Assembly: GCA_017509255.1 (NCBI GenBank)
Contig: JAFWQA010000005.1
Location: 1 to 49,917, forward strand
DNA: 49,917 bases
Direction: 5' to 3'
Source: Clostridia bacterium
GTDB taxonomy: Bacteria; Bacillota; Clostridia; Christensenellales; Aristaeellaceae
Below are positions 25,323 through 33,388 of the stretch, piece after piece. A program made the position numbers and the translations under genes. How positions within the stretch are numbered: the stretch's first letter is position 1; the number at the start of each line of letters is the position of its first letter. The notes under the pieces were generated by a model. The model was not told where the DNA came from. It did not search any database and saw only the letters and a program-made list of their open reading frames with translations.

Positions 25323-25607
25323 TCAGTCATCGTCGTCATCGTCGTCGATGAACGTATCGTAAAAAAGCAGGTTGTCAAAGCTGTAGGGATCGTCCTTCTC
25401 CTTTTTCCCGCTCCTGCCGGCCGGCTGCTTTTTCCGCCGGGCCGGAGCTTTTCCGCTTCCGCCGGTGTCCAGAAAAGCGCCGATCAGCCGGAAAACGGGG
25501 ACCAGCATGATCAGGGCGCCGATCACGGCTCCCCACCACAACCCCTGCCGGACGCCGGCATAGCACAGCGCCCCGCCGATCAGCACGCACAGCATCGCGG
25601 ATATCAC
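25323..25607 (-). CDS. Small two-helix membrane protein with acidic tail
   Basis: The 94-residue protein has two hydrophobic segments (about 1-18, MLCVLIGGALCYAGV; and 24-45, WWGAVIGALIMLVPVFRLIG), then a basic Lys/Arg stretch and a C-terminus ending in seven Asp residues. No family was recognised. The opposite charges after the membrane part suggest a cytoplasmic tail that binds cations or a partner. ATG 25607 is the first start in the frame. Monocistronic; function unknown. Confidence 0.55.
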   Translation of the reverse strand: MISAMLCVLIGGALCYAGVRQGLWWGAVIGALIMLVPVFRLIGAFLDTGGSGKAPARRKKQPAGRSGKKEKDDPYSFDNLLFYDTFIDDDDDDD

Positions 25608-25780
25608 GGTATTGCTCCCCTTCTTTTCTCCGCGGGCACACGGCCCGTCATTTTTCTTTTCCCCTGCCGCTCCTATTGTAAGGATGGACCGCCCTCCGTG
25701 TCAATCCCGCTCCGGACGGGCAGCTTTTCACCCCAGCCGTGCACTGACTCTGATTGCAGATCGAAGCCCCAAAGCAGCAA

Positions 25781-25812
25781 AAAGCGGACCGTCCTTTCGG
25801 ACGGTCCGCTTT
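25781..25812 (-). terminator. Terminator of the glycine-rich peptide gene
   Basis: A perfect 14-bp stem (25781-25794 with 25799-25812, loop TTTC) is followed on the minus strand by a T-rich stretch. It lies 22 bases past the stop at 25834. Confidence 0.8.
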
Positions 25813-25833
25813 ACATACAGATGCGCATAATGA

Positions 25834-26037
25834 TCAATGCTTCGGCTTACGCCAGGTTTGCCACGGTGCCCAGGCATCGTCGGTCCAAACTCCGCCACCG
25901 CCACCGCCACCGCTTCCGCCACCTGCGATAACAGGCACAGGTGATTCTTTCTGCATTCCGGGTCCGGCACATGCCACGGATGCCAGAACCGAGAAAAGAA
26001 GGATCACAGCCAACAGAAACGCGTATACCTTTTTCAT
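25834..26037 (-). CDS. Small secreted glycine-rich peptide
   Basis: The product has 67 residues. A signal peptide (MKKVYAFLLAVILLFSVLAS) with Cys at about 24 could be cleaved to a roughly 45-residue mature peptide: a short Pro-rich part, a Gly stretch (GGGSGGGGGGG) and a Trp-rich basic end (WTDDAWAPWQTWRKPKH). The ATG at 26037 has GGAGGAGGGG about 6 nt upstream; an earlier in-frame ATG at 26067 is less well placed. It resembles neither a known bacteriocin nor a known pheromone. The composition could fit a wall-attached or antimicrobial peptide, but this is guesswork. Confidence 0.55.
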   Translation of the reverse strand: MKKVYAFLLAVILLFSVLASVACAGPGMQKESPVPVIAGGGSGGGGGGGVWTDDAWAPWQTWRKPKH

Positions 26038-26152
26038 ATTTTCCCCTCCTCCGGGTTTTTTGTTCATTTTACCATTCCGTTTTCATGTTTTCAATCATTG
26101 CGGCAGGAAAATACATATGAAAAACCGATGTATGCCGGCTGAATACCGTAGT

Positions 26153-26220
26153 CATAGGCTGAGCCTATGCCTTCCGATATCTATCCGGTATTGGACTGGC
26201 CGGCGTCCCTTTGCTACACT
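26153..26220 (+). promoter_or_regulatory. LysR-type operator and promoter of the uptake/hydrolase operon
   Basis: CATAGGC-TGA-GCCTATG (26153-26169) is a perfect inverted repeat containing T-N11-A, the LysR-type consensus. Downstream are TTGGAC (26191-26196), an 18-bp spacer and TACACT (26215-26220). The operator centre falls at about -66 from the predicted start, the standard position of the LysR recognition site. No LysR gene is in the window. The rest of the 26,038-26,468 gap holds a CCGCCG/CGGCGG hairpin (26243-26261) and a possible upstream frame. Confidence 0.6.
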
Positions 26221-26297
26221 GTCTCCATTGATTGCGGAGGCACCGCCGGAGAAGACGGCGGGCCGCGGTCTCAGAACGGCAGAGGGAGGGAGCAGCG

Positions 26298-26378
26298 ATG
26301 ACGGCGGAAAAAACCGGAACCCGAATGTACCGGCTGAAGCGGCGGATCAGCGCTGCGACCGGGCGCTGTAGGGGCTGA
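26298..26378 (+). CDS. Possible 26-residue leader peptide
   Basis: In the 5' leader of the operon, GGGAGGGAG lies about 7 nt before ATG 26298. The frame encodes 26 residues with a basic end (RMYRLKRRISAATGRCRG) and stops 90 nt before the amidohydrolase gene. The Arg-rich end with a Cys codon three codons from the stop could serve translation-dependent control of a cysteine-related operon. Evidence is only the ribosome-binding site and the position. Confidence 0.35.
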   Translation: MTAEKTGTRMYRLKRRISAATGRCRG

Positions 26379-26468
26379 CGGAAACGACAGCAGAAGATCG
26401 GCAGACGAAGGGGCGAAAGCCTTGTTTGCCGTACCCGAAAACCAGAATACCCGAACCGGGAGGAGACT

Positions 26469-27782
26469 ATGGACAGCACAGAACAAAAGATCATACAGCG
26501 GGTGGAGGAGCACCGGGACGAGATCGTCGCCTTTGCCCGCGATATATTCCACCACGCGGAGCTGGGCTTCAAGGAATACCGGACCGCCGGCAAATTCAGG
26601 GAACTGCTGGAGGGGCGTGTGGACCGCGTTGAGGACGGACTGGCCCTGACCGGCGTGAAGGGCTATCTGAACGAAAATAAAAAAGATCATTTTTCACTGG
26701 CGCTGCTGGGCGAGATGGACGCACTGAAGATCCCGTCCTACCGGGATGCCAACCCGGAGACGGGCGGAGCCCACTGCTGCGGGCATCACGCTCAGCTGGC
26801 CGGCGTCGCCGGCGCCCTGCTGGCCCTCAGTGATCCGGAGATCGCGCAAAAGCTGGACGGGCAGGTCGTTTTCTTTGCCGTGCCCGCGGAGGAATACGGC
26901 GAGGCGGAATTCAAAAACGAGCTGATCCGCCAGGGCAAGATCACCTACGGCGGCGGAAAATGCGAGCTGATCCGGATCGGCGCCTTTGACGGTGTGGACG
27001 CGGCGATCGCCCACCACATCGGCGTGGAGGGCCTGTCCGTCGGCAGCGGGAGCAACAACGGCTTCGTGGCCAAGGTGATCACGCTGAAAGGAAAATCCGC
27101 CCACGCGGCGGCGGCACCGGAAAAGGGCGTCAACGCGCTCTCCGCGGCGTCCCTCGGCCTGCAGGCGCTGGGCCTGAACCGGGAGACCTTCCGGGATGAG
27201 GACAGCGTGCGGGTCCACCCGATCATCACCAAAGGCGGCGACCTGGTCAACGTGGTCCCGGAGGAGGTCGTGCTGGAAACGCTGGTGCGCGGCAGAACGA
27301 AGGAAGCCTTCAGCGACGCCGCGGCCAAAACAGACCGCTCCTTCAAGGCCGGCGCGTACGCGCTGGGCGCGGGCTACGAGATCGTGACGGCGCCCGGCTA
27401 TCTGCCGACCCTGCCGCAGGACTTCCCGCCGGAGCTGGTGGAGGCAGTCACGGAGGCGGCGGGACGCCCGCCGCATATCATCAGCCCGGCCATGCACAGC
27501 GCCGGCTCCACGGACGTGGGCGACGTGCAGCACCTGCTGCCGGTGCTCACCTTCCGCACCGGCGGCGCTTCCGGCGGACTGCATCAGACCAGCTTCCGGA
27601 TCGATGACGAGGACGAGGCGTATGTGCTGACGGCAAAGATCTTCGCCGTGCTGGCCTACCGCCTGCTGAAGGACGGCGCCGCGCTGGGCCGGCAGCTGAA
27701 GGATTCCTACAGGCCCGTGTTCCGGAGCAAAGAGGAATATATCGAATTTCTGGACGGTTTCCGTTCGGTGGAGCGTGGTTAA
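26469..27782 (+). CDS. M20-family metal-dependent amidohydrolase
   Basis: This 437-residue enzyme of the M20D type (as in aminobenzoyl-glutamate or N-acyl/N-carbamoyl amino acid hydrolases) shows GEMDAL (residues 81-86) and the metal-binding GGAHCCGHHAQLAG (about 99-112). It also has VPAEEYGE with the catalytic glutamates, AIAHHIG, and a final HQTSF with a metal ligand. It cleaves an amide in the cytoplasm; no signal peptide is present. It is the first gene of an operon with an ATC-hydrolase-family gene and an ABC importer, so it probably acts on the imported compound. N-carbamoyl-cysteine is one possible substrate (inference). SD GGGAGGAG before ATG 26469. Confidence 0.88.
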   Translation: MDSTEQKIIQRVEEHRDEIVAFARDIFHHAELGFKEYRTAGKFRELLEGRVDRVEDGLALTGVKGYLNENKKDHFSLALLGEMDALKIPSYRDANPETGGAHCCGHHAQLAGVAGALLALSDPEIAQKLDGQVVFFAVPAEEYGEAEFKNELIRQGKITYGGGKCELIRIGAFDGVDAAIAHHIGVEGLSVGSGSNNGFVAKVITLKGKSAHAAAAPEKGVNALSAASLGLQALGLNRETFRDEDSVRVHPIITKGGDLVNVVPEEVVLETLVRGRTKEAFSDAAAKTDRSFKAGAYALGAGYEIVTAPGYLPTLPQDFPPELVEAVTEAAGRPPHIISPAMHSAGSTDVGDVQHLLPVLTFRTGGASGGLHQTSFRIDDEDEAYVLTAKIFAVLAYRLLKDGAALGRQLKDSYRPVFRSKEEYIEFLDGFRSVERG

Positions 27783-27784
27783 TT

Positions 27785-28324
27785 ATGGGAAAAGAAAAAG
27801 TCAAAATCGAGGGGACCATGGAGCGGAGCTTCGCGGTGGACCAGATCCGTCTGGCGGCGAGGCAGTTCGCCATGCTGTATTTCCACTTCGTGAAGGTGCT
27901 GTATGACAGCTTCGGCGCGGAAAAGGCAAAGGAGCTGGTGCGGCACACGGTGTTCGACCAGGCGGTGGACCGCTCCGATCAGATGAGGAAAAAGGCGGAG
28001 GAATGGAACCTGCCCACGGAATCGCTGGAGAGCTTCCGGCTGGTGAGCGACCTGCCCCGCTGCGGCTGGATCCCGGAATGGGGCGAGGATCACTGTCCCT
28101 ACGCCGAGGTCTGGCGGGAATACGTGAAGGAATACCCCTGGTTCCGGGAGTTCGCCACCTTCTACTGCGACGTGATCGACACCACCACGGTCGAAAACTT
28201 CACGCGCACGCTGTCCCACCGCATCACGGCGAACGTGATCAACGGGGGCGACCGATGTACGCGGGAGTATTTCGAAAAAGATGAAGTAAAAGAGGGTCGG
28301 TATACCTATGGGAAAAAAGACTAA
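27785..28324 (+). CDS. L-2-amino-thiazoline-4-carboxylic acid hydrolase family protein
   Basis: The 179-residue cytoplasmic protein resembles the ATC-hydrolase family in having a conserved ARQFAMLYFHFVKVLYDSFG N-terminal helix, a middle RCGWIPEWGEDHCPYAEVW segment and FATFYCDVIDTTTVENFTRT with the conserved Cys/Asp. The named member opens L-2-amino-thiazoline-4-carboxylate to N-carbamoyl-cysteine; many homologues have other or unknown substrates. Two bases separate it from the M20 gene, and its end overlaps the permease gene by 17 bases, so translation is tightly linked. The family assignment rests on my recognition of the motif pattern. Confidence 0.7.
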   Translation: MGKEKVKIEGTMERSFAVDQIRLAARQFAMLYFHFVKVLYDSFGAEKAKELVRHTVFDQAVDRSDQMRKKAEEWNLPTESLESFRLVSDLPRCGWIPEWGEDHCPYAEVWREYVKEYPWFREFATFYCDVIDTTTVENFTRTLSHRITANVINGGDRCTREYFEKDEVKEGRYTYGKKD

Positions 28325-29081
28325 AAAGCTGACCTGGATCAGCGTGCTGCAGATCCTGACCGTCGCCGCGCTGCTGGGCTACATGCAGTTCGCGGTCAAA
28401 ACGGGCCGGATCTCCAAGATCTTCATCGCCGCGCCGACGGATATCGTGACCAAGGGCACGGATCTGGCGGTCAGCGGGAAGCTCTGGCCCCATCTGCTGC
28501 TCACCCTGCAGGAGGTGCTGGCCGGATATGCTCTGGCGGCGGGCATCGGGATCCTCCTCGGCTTTCTGTGGGTTCTGTTCCCGAAGCTGGAAAAATACAT
28601 GAGCGTTTTCTGCTCCGCCATCATGGCGGTGCCGAAGACCGCGGTGCTCCCGCTGCTGATCCTGTGGTTCGGCATCGGGTTTCAGTCCAAGGTCTTCCTG
28701 ATCTTCCTGTTCGGCGTGTTCACGATCCTGTACAACACCGTGACCGGCGCCAAGCAGTGCAGCGAGGACTACGTCAAGGTCGCCCGGGTATTCGAGGCCA
28801 CCAGGCTGCAGCTGGTTTTCCGCGTGATGGTGCCGGCGGCCCTGCCCTCCGTGTTCAACGGGCTGCGGCTGGCGGCGGCCACCGCCCTGACCGGCGTCGT
28901 CTTTGCCGAAATGCAGTCCGCCAAGGCCGGGCTCGGCTTCCTGCTGAGCGAGGCGCAGAACAACCTGGACACCGCGCGGGTGTTCTTCATCATCATCCTG
29001 ATCACCCTGATCTCCGTGGGCTTCGTGAAGATCATCCAGGGGATCGAATACATCGTCTGCCACAAATGGAGAAAAGTATAA
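28308..29081 (+). CDS. ABC transporter permease (nitrate/sulfonate/taurine type)
   Basis: The 257-residue protein has about six membrane helices and the BPD permease coupling loop (EDYVKVARVFEATRLQLVFR, then VMVPAALPSVFNGLRLA), as in SsuC/TauC proteins. It forms the membrane channel of the importer encoded with the downstream binding lipoprotein and ATPase. The ATG at 28308 lies inside the preceding gene. The homologous systems carry small organic anions or thiamine precursors; the ligand here is unknown but probably feeds the hydrolases upstream. Confidence 0.9.
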   Translation: MGKKTKKLTWISVLQILTVAALLGYMQFAVKTGRISKIFIAAPTDIVTKGTDLAVSGKLWPHLLLTLQEVLAGYALAAGIGILLGFLWVLFPKLEKYMSVFCSAIMAVPKTAVLPLLILWFGIGFQSKVFLIFLFGVFTILYNTVTGAKQCSEDYVKVARVFEATRLQLVFRVMVPAALPSVFNGLRLAAATALTGVVFAEMQSAKAGLGFLLSEAQNNLDTARVFFIIILITLISVGFVKIIQGIEYIVCHKWRKV

Positions 29082-29116
29082 AACCAAGCTGAAAAAGAAA
29101 TCGGAGGAATCAGAAC

Positions 29117-30289
29117 ATGAATAAGAAAGCATTTTCCCTCACCCTGGCCCTGCTGCTGGTCATTTCCCTGCTGTTGGCCCTGACGGGCTGCAGCAGTCAG
29201 AACACGGAGAGCAAACCCGCGGAGACCGCTGTGACGGTGACTGCGGAACCCACCGCCAAACCCACAGCTGAACCCGCGGCAGAGGCCACCGCAGAGCCTG
29301 CGGCTGAATCCGCTGCCGAACCTGCCGCAGAAGCCGCTGCAGAATCCGCCGCGGAGCAGGCAGCCGAGCCGATCACCATCCGCGCGCTGTTCCAGGTCGG
29401 CATGACCGGCGCCGTCAACCGCTTCGCCATCGAAAAAGGCCTCTACGAGCAGGAGGGCATCCGCTTCGATATCGTGGAGGGCACCTCCAGCTCCGTGGCC
29501 AACTCGCTGTTCTCCCGCGGGGAGATCGACGTGTCCGACGGCGATCCCAGCACCTATATCCCCGGCATCTACAACGGTGTTCCGGCCAAGCTGGTGGGCA
29601 ATATGTGGCGGTATTCCGGCTGCTACTGGCTGATCGCGAACAATGAGATCCGGAGCATCGCGGACCTGAAGGGCAAGGTGATCGGCACAGCCGGCACGTC
29701 CGGCGGCATGAGGCTGTCCGTGCTGAAGATGCTGGAATCCGAGGGCCTGACGGAAAAGGACGTGGAGCTGGTAGCCAACAACGCCTATCAGACCGCCTAC
29801 GCCACCCTCGTTTCCGGCGAGGTCGACGCGACCATCATCCACAACCCCTACGCGGTCATCGCGGAAAAGGAAGGCGTGGGCCATGTGCTGGGCCGTGCCT
29901 GGGACTACATTCCGGACTACTACACCGGCTGCGTCGTGGCCTCCGACAAGTTCATTCAGGAAAAGCCGGAGGACCTGCAGCGCTTCGTCACCGCCTATTA
30001 CAAGGTGCATGAGCTGGTGAAGCATGAATACTTTGACGAGTTTATCGAGTGGGGCTCCGTGTTCATGAACACGGACAAGGACGACCTGAGAAAGGCCGTG
30101 CAGAACGAGATCGACGTCTGGCTGGATTATCCTGTAGTGCCCACCGACCGCGTGCAGAACACGCTGAAGATCCTGAACGAGTACGGCTGGCTGGAGGATG
30201 AGATCAGCGACCTGTCCGGGATCATCGACAACAGCTTTGCCGAAAAGGCCGCGCAGGAGCTGGGACTGAAGGATCCCTACGCGAAATAA
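29117..30289 (+). CDS. Lipoprotein solute-binding protein (SsuA/NMT1 type)
   Basis: This 390-residue lipoprotein has lipobox LLALTGC (Cys about 25). Residues about 35-85 form an Ala/Glu/Pro/Thr linker of imperfect AEPA repeats, which holds the domain away from the membrane. The binding domain follows (ITIRALFQVGMTGAVNRFAI, then YEQEGIRFDIVEGTSSSVAN, and DATIIHNPYAVIAEKEGVGH), of the kind that binds sulfonates, nitrate or HMP-like thiamine precursors. It has strong SD GGAGG before ATG 29117. It sits between permease and ATPase, completing the importer. The AEPA-coding DNA (about 29,250-29,370) is itself a tandem repeat. Confidence 0.9.
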   Translation: MNKKAFSLTLALLLVISLLLALTGCSSQNTESKPAETAVTVTAEPTAKPTAEPAAEATAEPAAESAAEPAAEAAAESAAEQAAEPITIRALFQVGMTGAVNRFAIEKGLYEQEGIRFDIVEGTSSSVANSLFSRGEIDVSDGDPSTYIPGIYNGVPAKLVGNMWRYSGCYWLIANNEIRSIADLKGKVIGTAGTSGGMRLSVLKMLESEGLTEKDVELVANNAYQTAYATLVSGEVDATIIHNPYAVIAEKEGVGHVLGRAWDYIPDYYTGCVVASDKFIQEKPEDLQRFVTAYYKVHELVKHEYFDEFIEWGSVFMNTDKDDLRKAVQNEIDVWLDYPVVPTDRVQNTLKILNEYGWLEDEISDLSGIIDNSFAEKAAQELGLKDPYAK

Positions 30290-30307
30290 GAAGCAAGAGG
30301 TAGCGTT

Positions 30308-31087
30308 ATGCCAACCATCAAAATAAGCCATCTGTACAAGACCTACGCCGGCAGTGACGGCGAGGGCACCGACGCGCTGGAGGACATCAGCCTGGAGATC
30401 CGGGACGGGGAGTTCGTCTGCGTGGTCGGCCCCTCCGGCTGCGGCAAGAGCACGCTGCTGGAGATCGTGGCCGGGCTGCTGAAGCACGATTCCGGCTCCG
30501 TCACCCTGGACGGCGTGCCCGTGAACGGCACCAGCCGGGATATCGGCGTCGTGTTCCAGTCCCCTTCCCTGTACCCGTGGCGGACCGTGGCGCGCAATAT
30601 CGCGCTGGGAATGGAGTTTTCCCGGGTGCCGAAGGCGGAGCAGGAAAAGAGGCTGAAAAAATACATTGAGCTGATGAACCTGAAGGGGTTCGAGAACAAA
30701 TATCCGGGCCAGCTGTCCGGCGGCATGAGGCAGCGCGCGGGGATCGCCCGCGCGCTGGTCATGGACCCGAAGGTCATCCTGATGGATGAGCCCTTCAGCG
30801 CCGTTGACCATCTGACGCGCTGCACCCTGCAGGACGAGCTGGTACGCATCCGGCAGGAAGAGAAAAAGACGGTGCTCTTTATCACCCACGACCTGAACGA
30901 GGCGGTCTATCTGGCGGACAGAGTCATCCTGCTCTCGCCGCGCCCCGGCAGGATCCAGGAGGAGTACACCGTCAGCACGCCCTCTCCCCGGAGCCGCGGC
31001 GATGAGTATCTGAACCATCTGGCCGCGCGGATCATGGCGGACATCAACCGGGGCAGCCGGGAGGAAGCGCCCGAATACAGCATCTGA
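30308..31087 (+). CDS. ABC transporter ATP-binding protein (SsuB/TauB type)
   Basis: The 259-residue ATPase has Walker A GPSGCGKST (41-49), the Q-loop in FQSPSLYPWRT, signature LSGGMRQR (137-144), Walker B VILMDEP (157-163) and the H-loop in FITHDLNEA. It belongs to the SsuB/TauB family by its opening IKISHLYKTYAGSDGEGTDA and its LSPRPGRIQEEY tail. It drives the importer together with the permease and lipoprotein just upstream, 18 bases after the latter. Confidence 0.93.
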   Translation: MPTIKISHLYKTYAGSDGEGTDALEDISLEIRDGEFVCVVGPSGCGKSTLLEIVAGLLKHDSGSVTLDGVPVNGTSRDIGVVFQSPSLYPWRTVARNIALGMEFSRVPKAEQEKRLKKYIELMNLKGFENKYPGQLSGGMRQRAGIARALVMDPKVILMDEPFSAVDHLTRCTLQDELVRIRQEEKKTVLFITHDLNEAVYLADRVILLSPRPGRIQEEYTVSTPSPRSRGDEYLNHLAARIMADINRGSREEAPEYSI

Positions 31088-31101
31088 AAGGAAAACAGGA
31101 T

Positions 31102-31983
31102 ATGGAAAGAGATACAAGCATGGATTACTATACCCGGGAGGAGGCGCGCGAGCTTTTCCGCAGGGCGAACAGCTTTACGGACGACGAGCTGCTCAGCATG
31201 GATGAGACTGAGTTCCGCGCCCGGGTGAGAGAGCGCTCCCATCACACGCTGGAGATCCAGGTCTACAGCGCCGCCTACCGGAACCGGACGCTGCAGCCCT
31301 CCCAGGCGGACACGGCCAAACGCCTGCTGCGCATCTGGCGGGAAAGAGGCCTGTCCGAGGATCTGCCGGAATACCGCTACGCCGGCTTCCTGATCGGCGC
31401 GGCGGAAAAGCTCTCCCGCGGGGAGCCGGTGGACCTGACGCCCTATCGGCCGACGCCCGTGACAAAGGAAATGGAGGACCATTTTTTCACCATTGTGAAG
31501 GAGCGCCGCTCCGTGCGGGAATTCACGGATGAGGACGTGCCGGACGAGATCCTGGAAAAGGTACTGGAGGCGGGCCTCTGGGCCGCGCACGGCTGCAACG
31601 TGCAGTCCATCCGCTACGTGATCGTGCGGGAGAAGAACGAGCCCGGCCTGTTCAAGGGCAGCGACGTGCCCGGCGGGCCCATCCACCTGGTGATCTGCCA
31701 GGATATGCGCTGCTACCGCGCCAATGATTTCACGCCTGTCCGCAACCGCCTGCTGGACGCCGGCGCCGCCGGGCAGAACATCGTGCTGGCGGCGCACGCC
31801 GCCGGGCTGGAGGGCGTGTGGCTGACCTTCCCGGGGCAGGAGTTCACCGACCGGCTTCGCGCCCGGTTCAACCTGCCGGACTACATCCGCCTGGTGACCT
31901 ATGTGGACGTCGGCTACGGGGATCAGACGCCGCATCCGCCGCTGCGCTGGGACGTGAAGGACACGATCCTGGCCCGGCTGTGA
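31102..31983 (+). CDS. Nitroreductase-family flavoprotein with N-terminal extension
   Basis: The 293-residue protein carries the FMN nitroreductase fold from about residue 130 (ERRSVREFTDEDVPDEILEK, then AGLWAAHGCNVQSIRYVIVR and AGAAGQNIVLAAHAAGLEGV). The first 130 residues are an uncommon helical extension, charged and without a membrane helix. It probably uses NAD(P)H to reduce an electrophile in the imported substrate or its product. ATG 31102 is 14 bases after the ATPase, with AAAGGA at 9 nt, so it is part of the operon. Confidence 0.85.
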   Translation: MERDTSMDYYTREEARELFRRANSFTDDELLSMDETEFRARVRERSHHTLEIQVYSAAYRNRTLQPSQADTAKRLLRIWRERGLSEDLPEYRYAGFLIGAAEKLSRGEPVDLTPYRPTPVTKEMEDHFFTIVKERRSVREFTDEDVPDEILEKVLEAGLWAAHGCNVQSIRYVIVREKNEPGLFKGSDVPGGPIHLVICQDMRCYRANDFTPVRNRLLDAGAAGQNIVLAAHAAGLEGVWLTFPGQEFTDRLRARFNLPDYIRLVTYVDVGYGDQTPHPPLRWDVKDTILARL

Positions 31984-31993
31984 GGAAATTGCA

Positions 31994-32689
31994 ATGAATA
32001 TCGTGATCCTGGGCGGCAGCCGCGGCATCGGCAAAGCGGCTGCCGCGGAGCTGGCGAAGGACGGGCACCGGCTGCTGCTGGTAGGCCGCGACGCGGACGC
32101 CCTGTATAAAGCCCGGCAGGAGCTGGGCGGAGAAACGAAGATCTTTCAGGGGGATATCACCTCGGAGGCGGAAGCGGGGCTGCTGACGGAATACATCGGG
32201 CAGAGCTTCCCGCCGGACGGGGTGGTCTTCAATGCCGCCGCCTTTCCGGATCCCCGGACCGCGAGATCGGTGCTGAAGCCTTCCGTAAGGGAGCTGCAGG
32301 AGATCCTGCACGCCAATCTGACCGCGCATTACCGGCTCGCCCAGCTGCTGCTTCCGCTGCTGCGTGAAAGGGGCGGCGGAAGGATGGTATTCGTCGGCTC
32401 CACTGCCGGGATACGTCAGGACAAGGGCGGCATCTACGGCATCTCCAAGTGGGCGCTGAACGGCTATGTGCACTTGCTGCGCAATGAGGCAAAAGCGTAC
32501 GGCGTCAGCGTGTCGCTGGTGAATCCCGGCGGTGTCTATACCGAAAGAAGAAAAAAGGAAAGCGACGGAGGCAGGCGTCTGCTGGAAACCAGCGACCTGG
32601 GGATCGTGATCGGAGCGATCTTCCGGCTGTCCCGGCAGGCCGTGGTGGAGGAGCTGAATATCCGCCCGATCGACGGGGATACGTATTGA
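31994..32689 (+). CDS. Short-chain dehydrogenase/reductase
   Basis: This 231-residue SDR of the classical type has the cofactor motif GGSRGIG (residues 7-13), NAAAF in place of NNAG, the catalytic Ser in FVGSTAGIR and YGISK with Tyr and Lys. It probably uses NADP(H) on a carbonyl or alcohol. It is the last gene of the uptake operon, 10 bases after the nitroreductase gene. It lacks a membrane segment. The substrate is unknown. Confidence 0.88.
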   Translation: MNIVILGGSRGIGKAAAAELAKDGHRLLLVGRDADALYKARQELGGETKIFQGDITSEAEAGLLTEYIGQSFPPDGVVFNAAAFPDPRTARSVLKPSVRELQEILHANLTAHYRLAQLLLPLLRERGGGRMVFVGSTAGIRQDKGGIYGISKWALNGYVHLLRNEAKAYGVSVSLVNPGGVYTERRKKESDGGRRLLETSDLGIVIGAIFRLSRQAVVEELNIRPIDGDTY

Positions 32690-32733
32690 AAAAAGCCTGC
32701 AGCAGTTCGTTTATGAAACGAACTGCTGCAGGC
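32689..32733 (-). terminator. Perfect 18-bp hairpin, terminator for leftward transcripts
   Basis: GCCTGCAGCAGTTCGTTT (32695-32712), loop ATG, then its perfect complement (32716-32733). A-residues at 32689-32694 become a T-run on the minus strand, so it should stop the leftward phage late transcript. On the plus strand the T-run is absent. The base stem could also be an attachment-site remnant, but no matching site was found in the window. Confidence 0.7.
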
Positions 32734-32882
32734 CTGAAGAAGCATCATTTCTTTATCATAAAATCATTTGAACAATTGGTCCATCCCTTTATTTTGCGCG
32801 GTATGGATCCCGTCAGTCCGCGGAGACGAGGCTCAGCCGGATGACACGGTAGTTCGACGGATCCGGGCGGCTTGACGCTGCC

Positions 32883-33116
32883 TTACCCGTTCTCTTCCCG
32901 ATCCGTGCGGAACAGCGGCAGGATCACGCCGTTGATCACGGCCGTGATGCCCGTGCATACGCCGCAGAAGAGCACGCCGATCCACACGGTGTCCCGCAGG
33001 GTGCCGCTGCCGTACTGAATGCCGGCGACGGCCGTGGCGATATAGGTCAGAAAGGCCTCCAGAAAGGTCTTGAAGCAGCGGATGCCCACGTCCTTCCAGT
33101 CAGTTTTTTTCAACAT
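32883..33116 (-). CDS. Phage holin
   Basis: The 77-residue protein has two hydrophobic helices (about residues 18-36, FLEAFLTYIATAVAGI; and 45-67, VWIGVLFCGVCTGITAVING) and charged ends, matching r1t/LLH-type holins. Holins form membrane holes to release endolysin at lysis. ATG 33116 has an AAGGAAG site 7 nt before it. It is the last gene of the leftward late operon, next to the XhlA-like and endolysin genes. Confidence 0.8.
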   Translation of the reverse strand: MLKKTDWKDVGIRCFKTFLEAFLTYIATAVAGIQYGSGTLRDTVWIGVLFCGVCTGITAVINGVILPLFRTDREENG

Positions 33117-33165
33117 GTTTCAACTTCCTTTCTTTGTCCAATAAAACAAACGCGGCAGGGGGCCA

Positions 33166-33366
33166 TCAGCCGTTCTGCTTTTCCATGACCTCCACCCGGG
33201 ATTCCAGGCGGTAGACGCGTTCCACCAGATTGTTGTGCTTGGCCACCTTCTGCTCCAGCTGCTCGATGCGGTAGACCACCAGCCGGTTGGCGGCCAGGAT
33301 GCCCGCCACCGACCCGAAGGCCGTTCCCAGCAGCGAGAGCACGGCCACAAGGACCGAGTTGTCCAT
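33166..33366 (-). CDS. Small membrane protein, XhlA-like lysis accessory
   Basis: The 66-residue protein is one hydrophobic N-terminal helix (SVLVAVLSLLGTAFGSVAGI) then a coiled-coil-like stretch (YRIEQLEQKVAKHNNLVERV, RLESRVEVMEKQ). Hemolysin XhlA-like proteins of PBSX-type phages have the reverse order (coil then helix) but similar size and position. ATG at 33366 chosen because AAGGAAG lies about 9 nt upstream; a GTG three codons earlier overlaps that site. Probably assists lysis. Confidence 0.6.
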   Translation of the reverse strand: MDNSVLVAVLSLLGTAFGSVAGILAANRLVVYRIEQLEQKVAKHNNLVERVYRLESRVEVMEKQNG

Positions 33367-33388
33367 GTGATTCACTTCCTTTCTTTTC

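Noticed and set aside
32695-32733. Perfect hairpin as a prophage attachment site
   Set aside because: No matching copy was found elsewhere in the window and its T-run on the leftward strand explains it as a terminator.
32813-32882. Minus-strand fragment ending SNYRVIRLSLVSAD after the holin stop
   Set aside because: It looks protein-like and might be the remnant of a gene end, but it is only about 23 residues, in a different frame from the holin and without a start; chance cannot be excluded.
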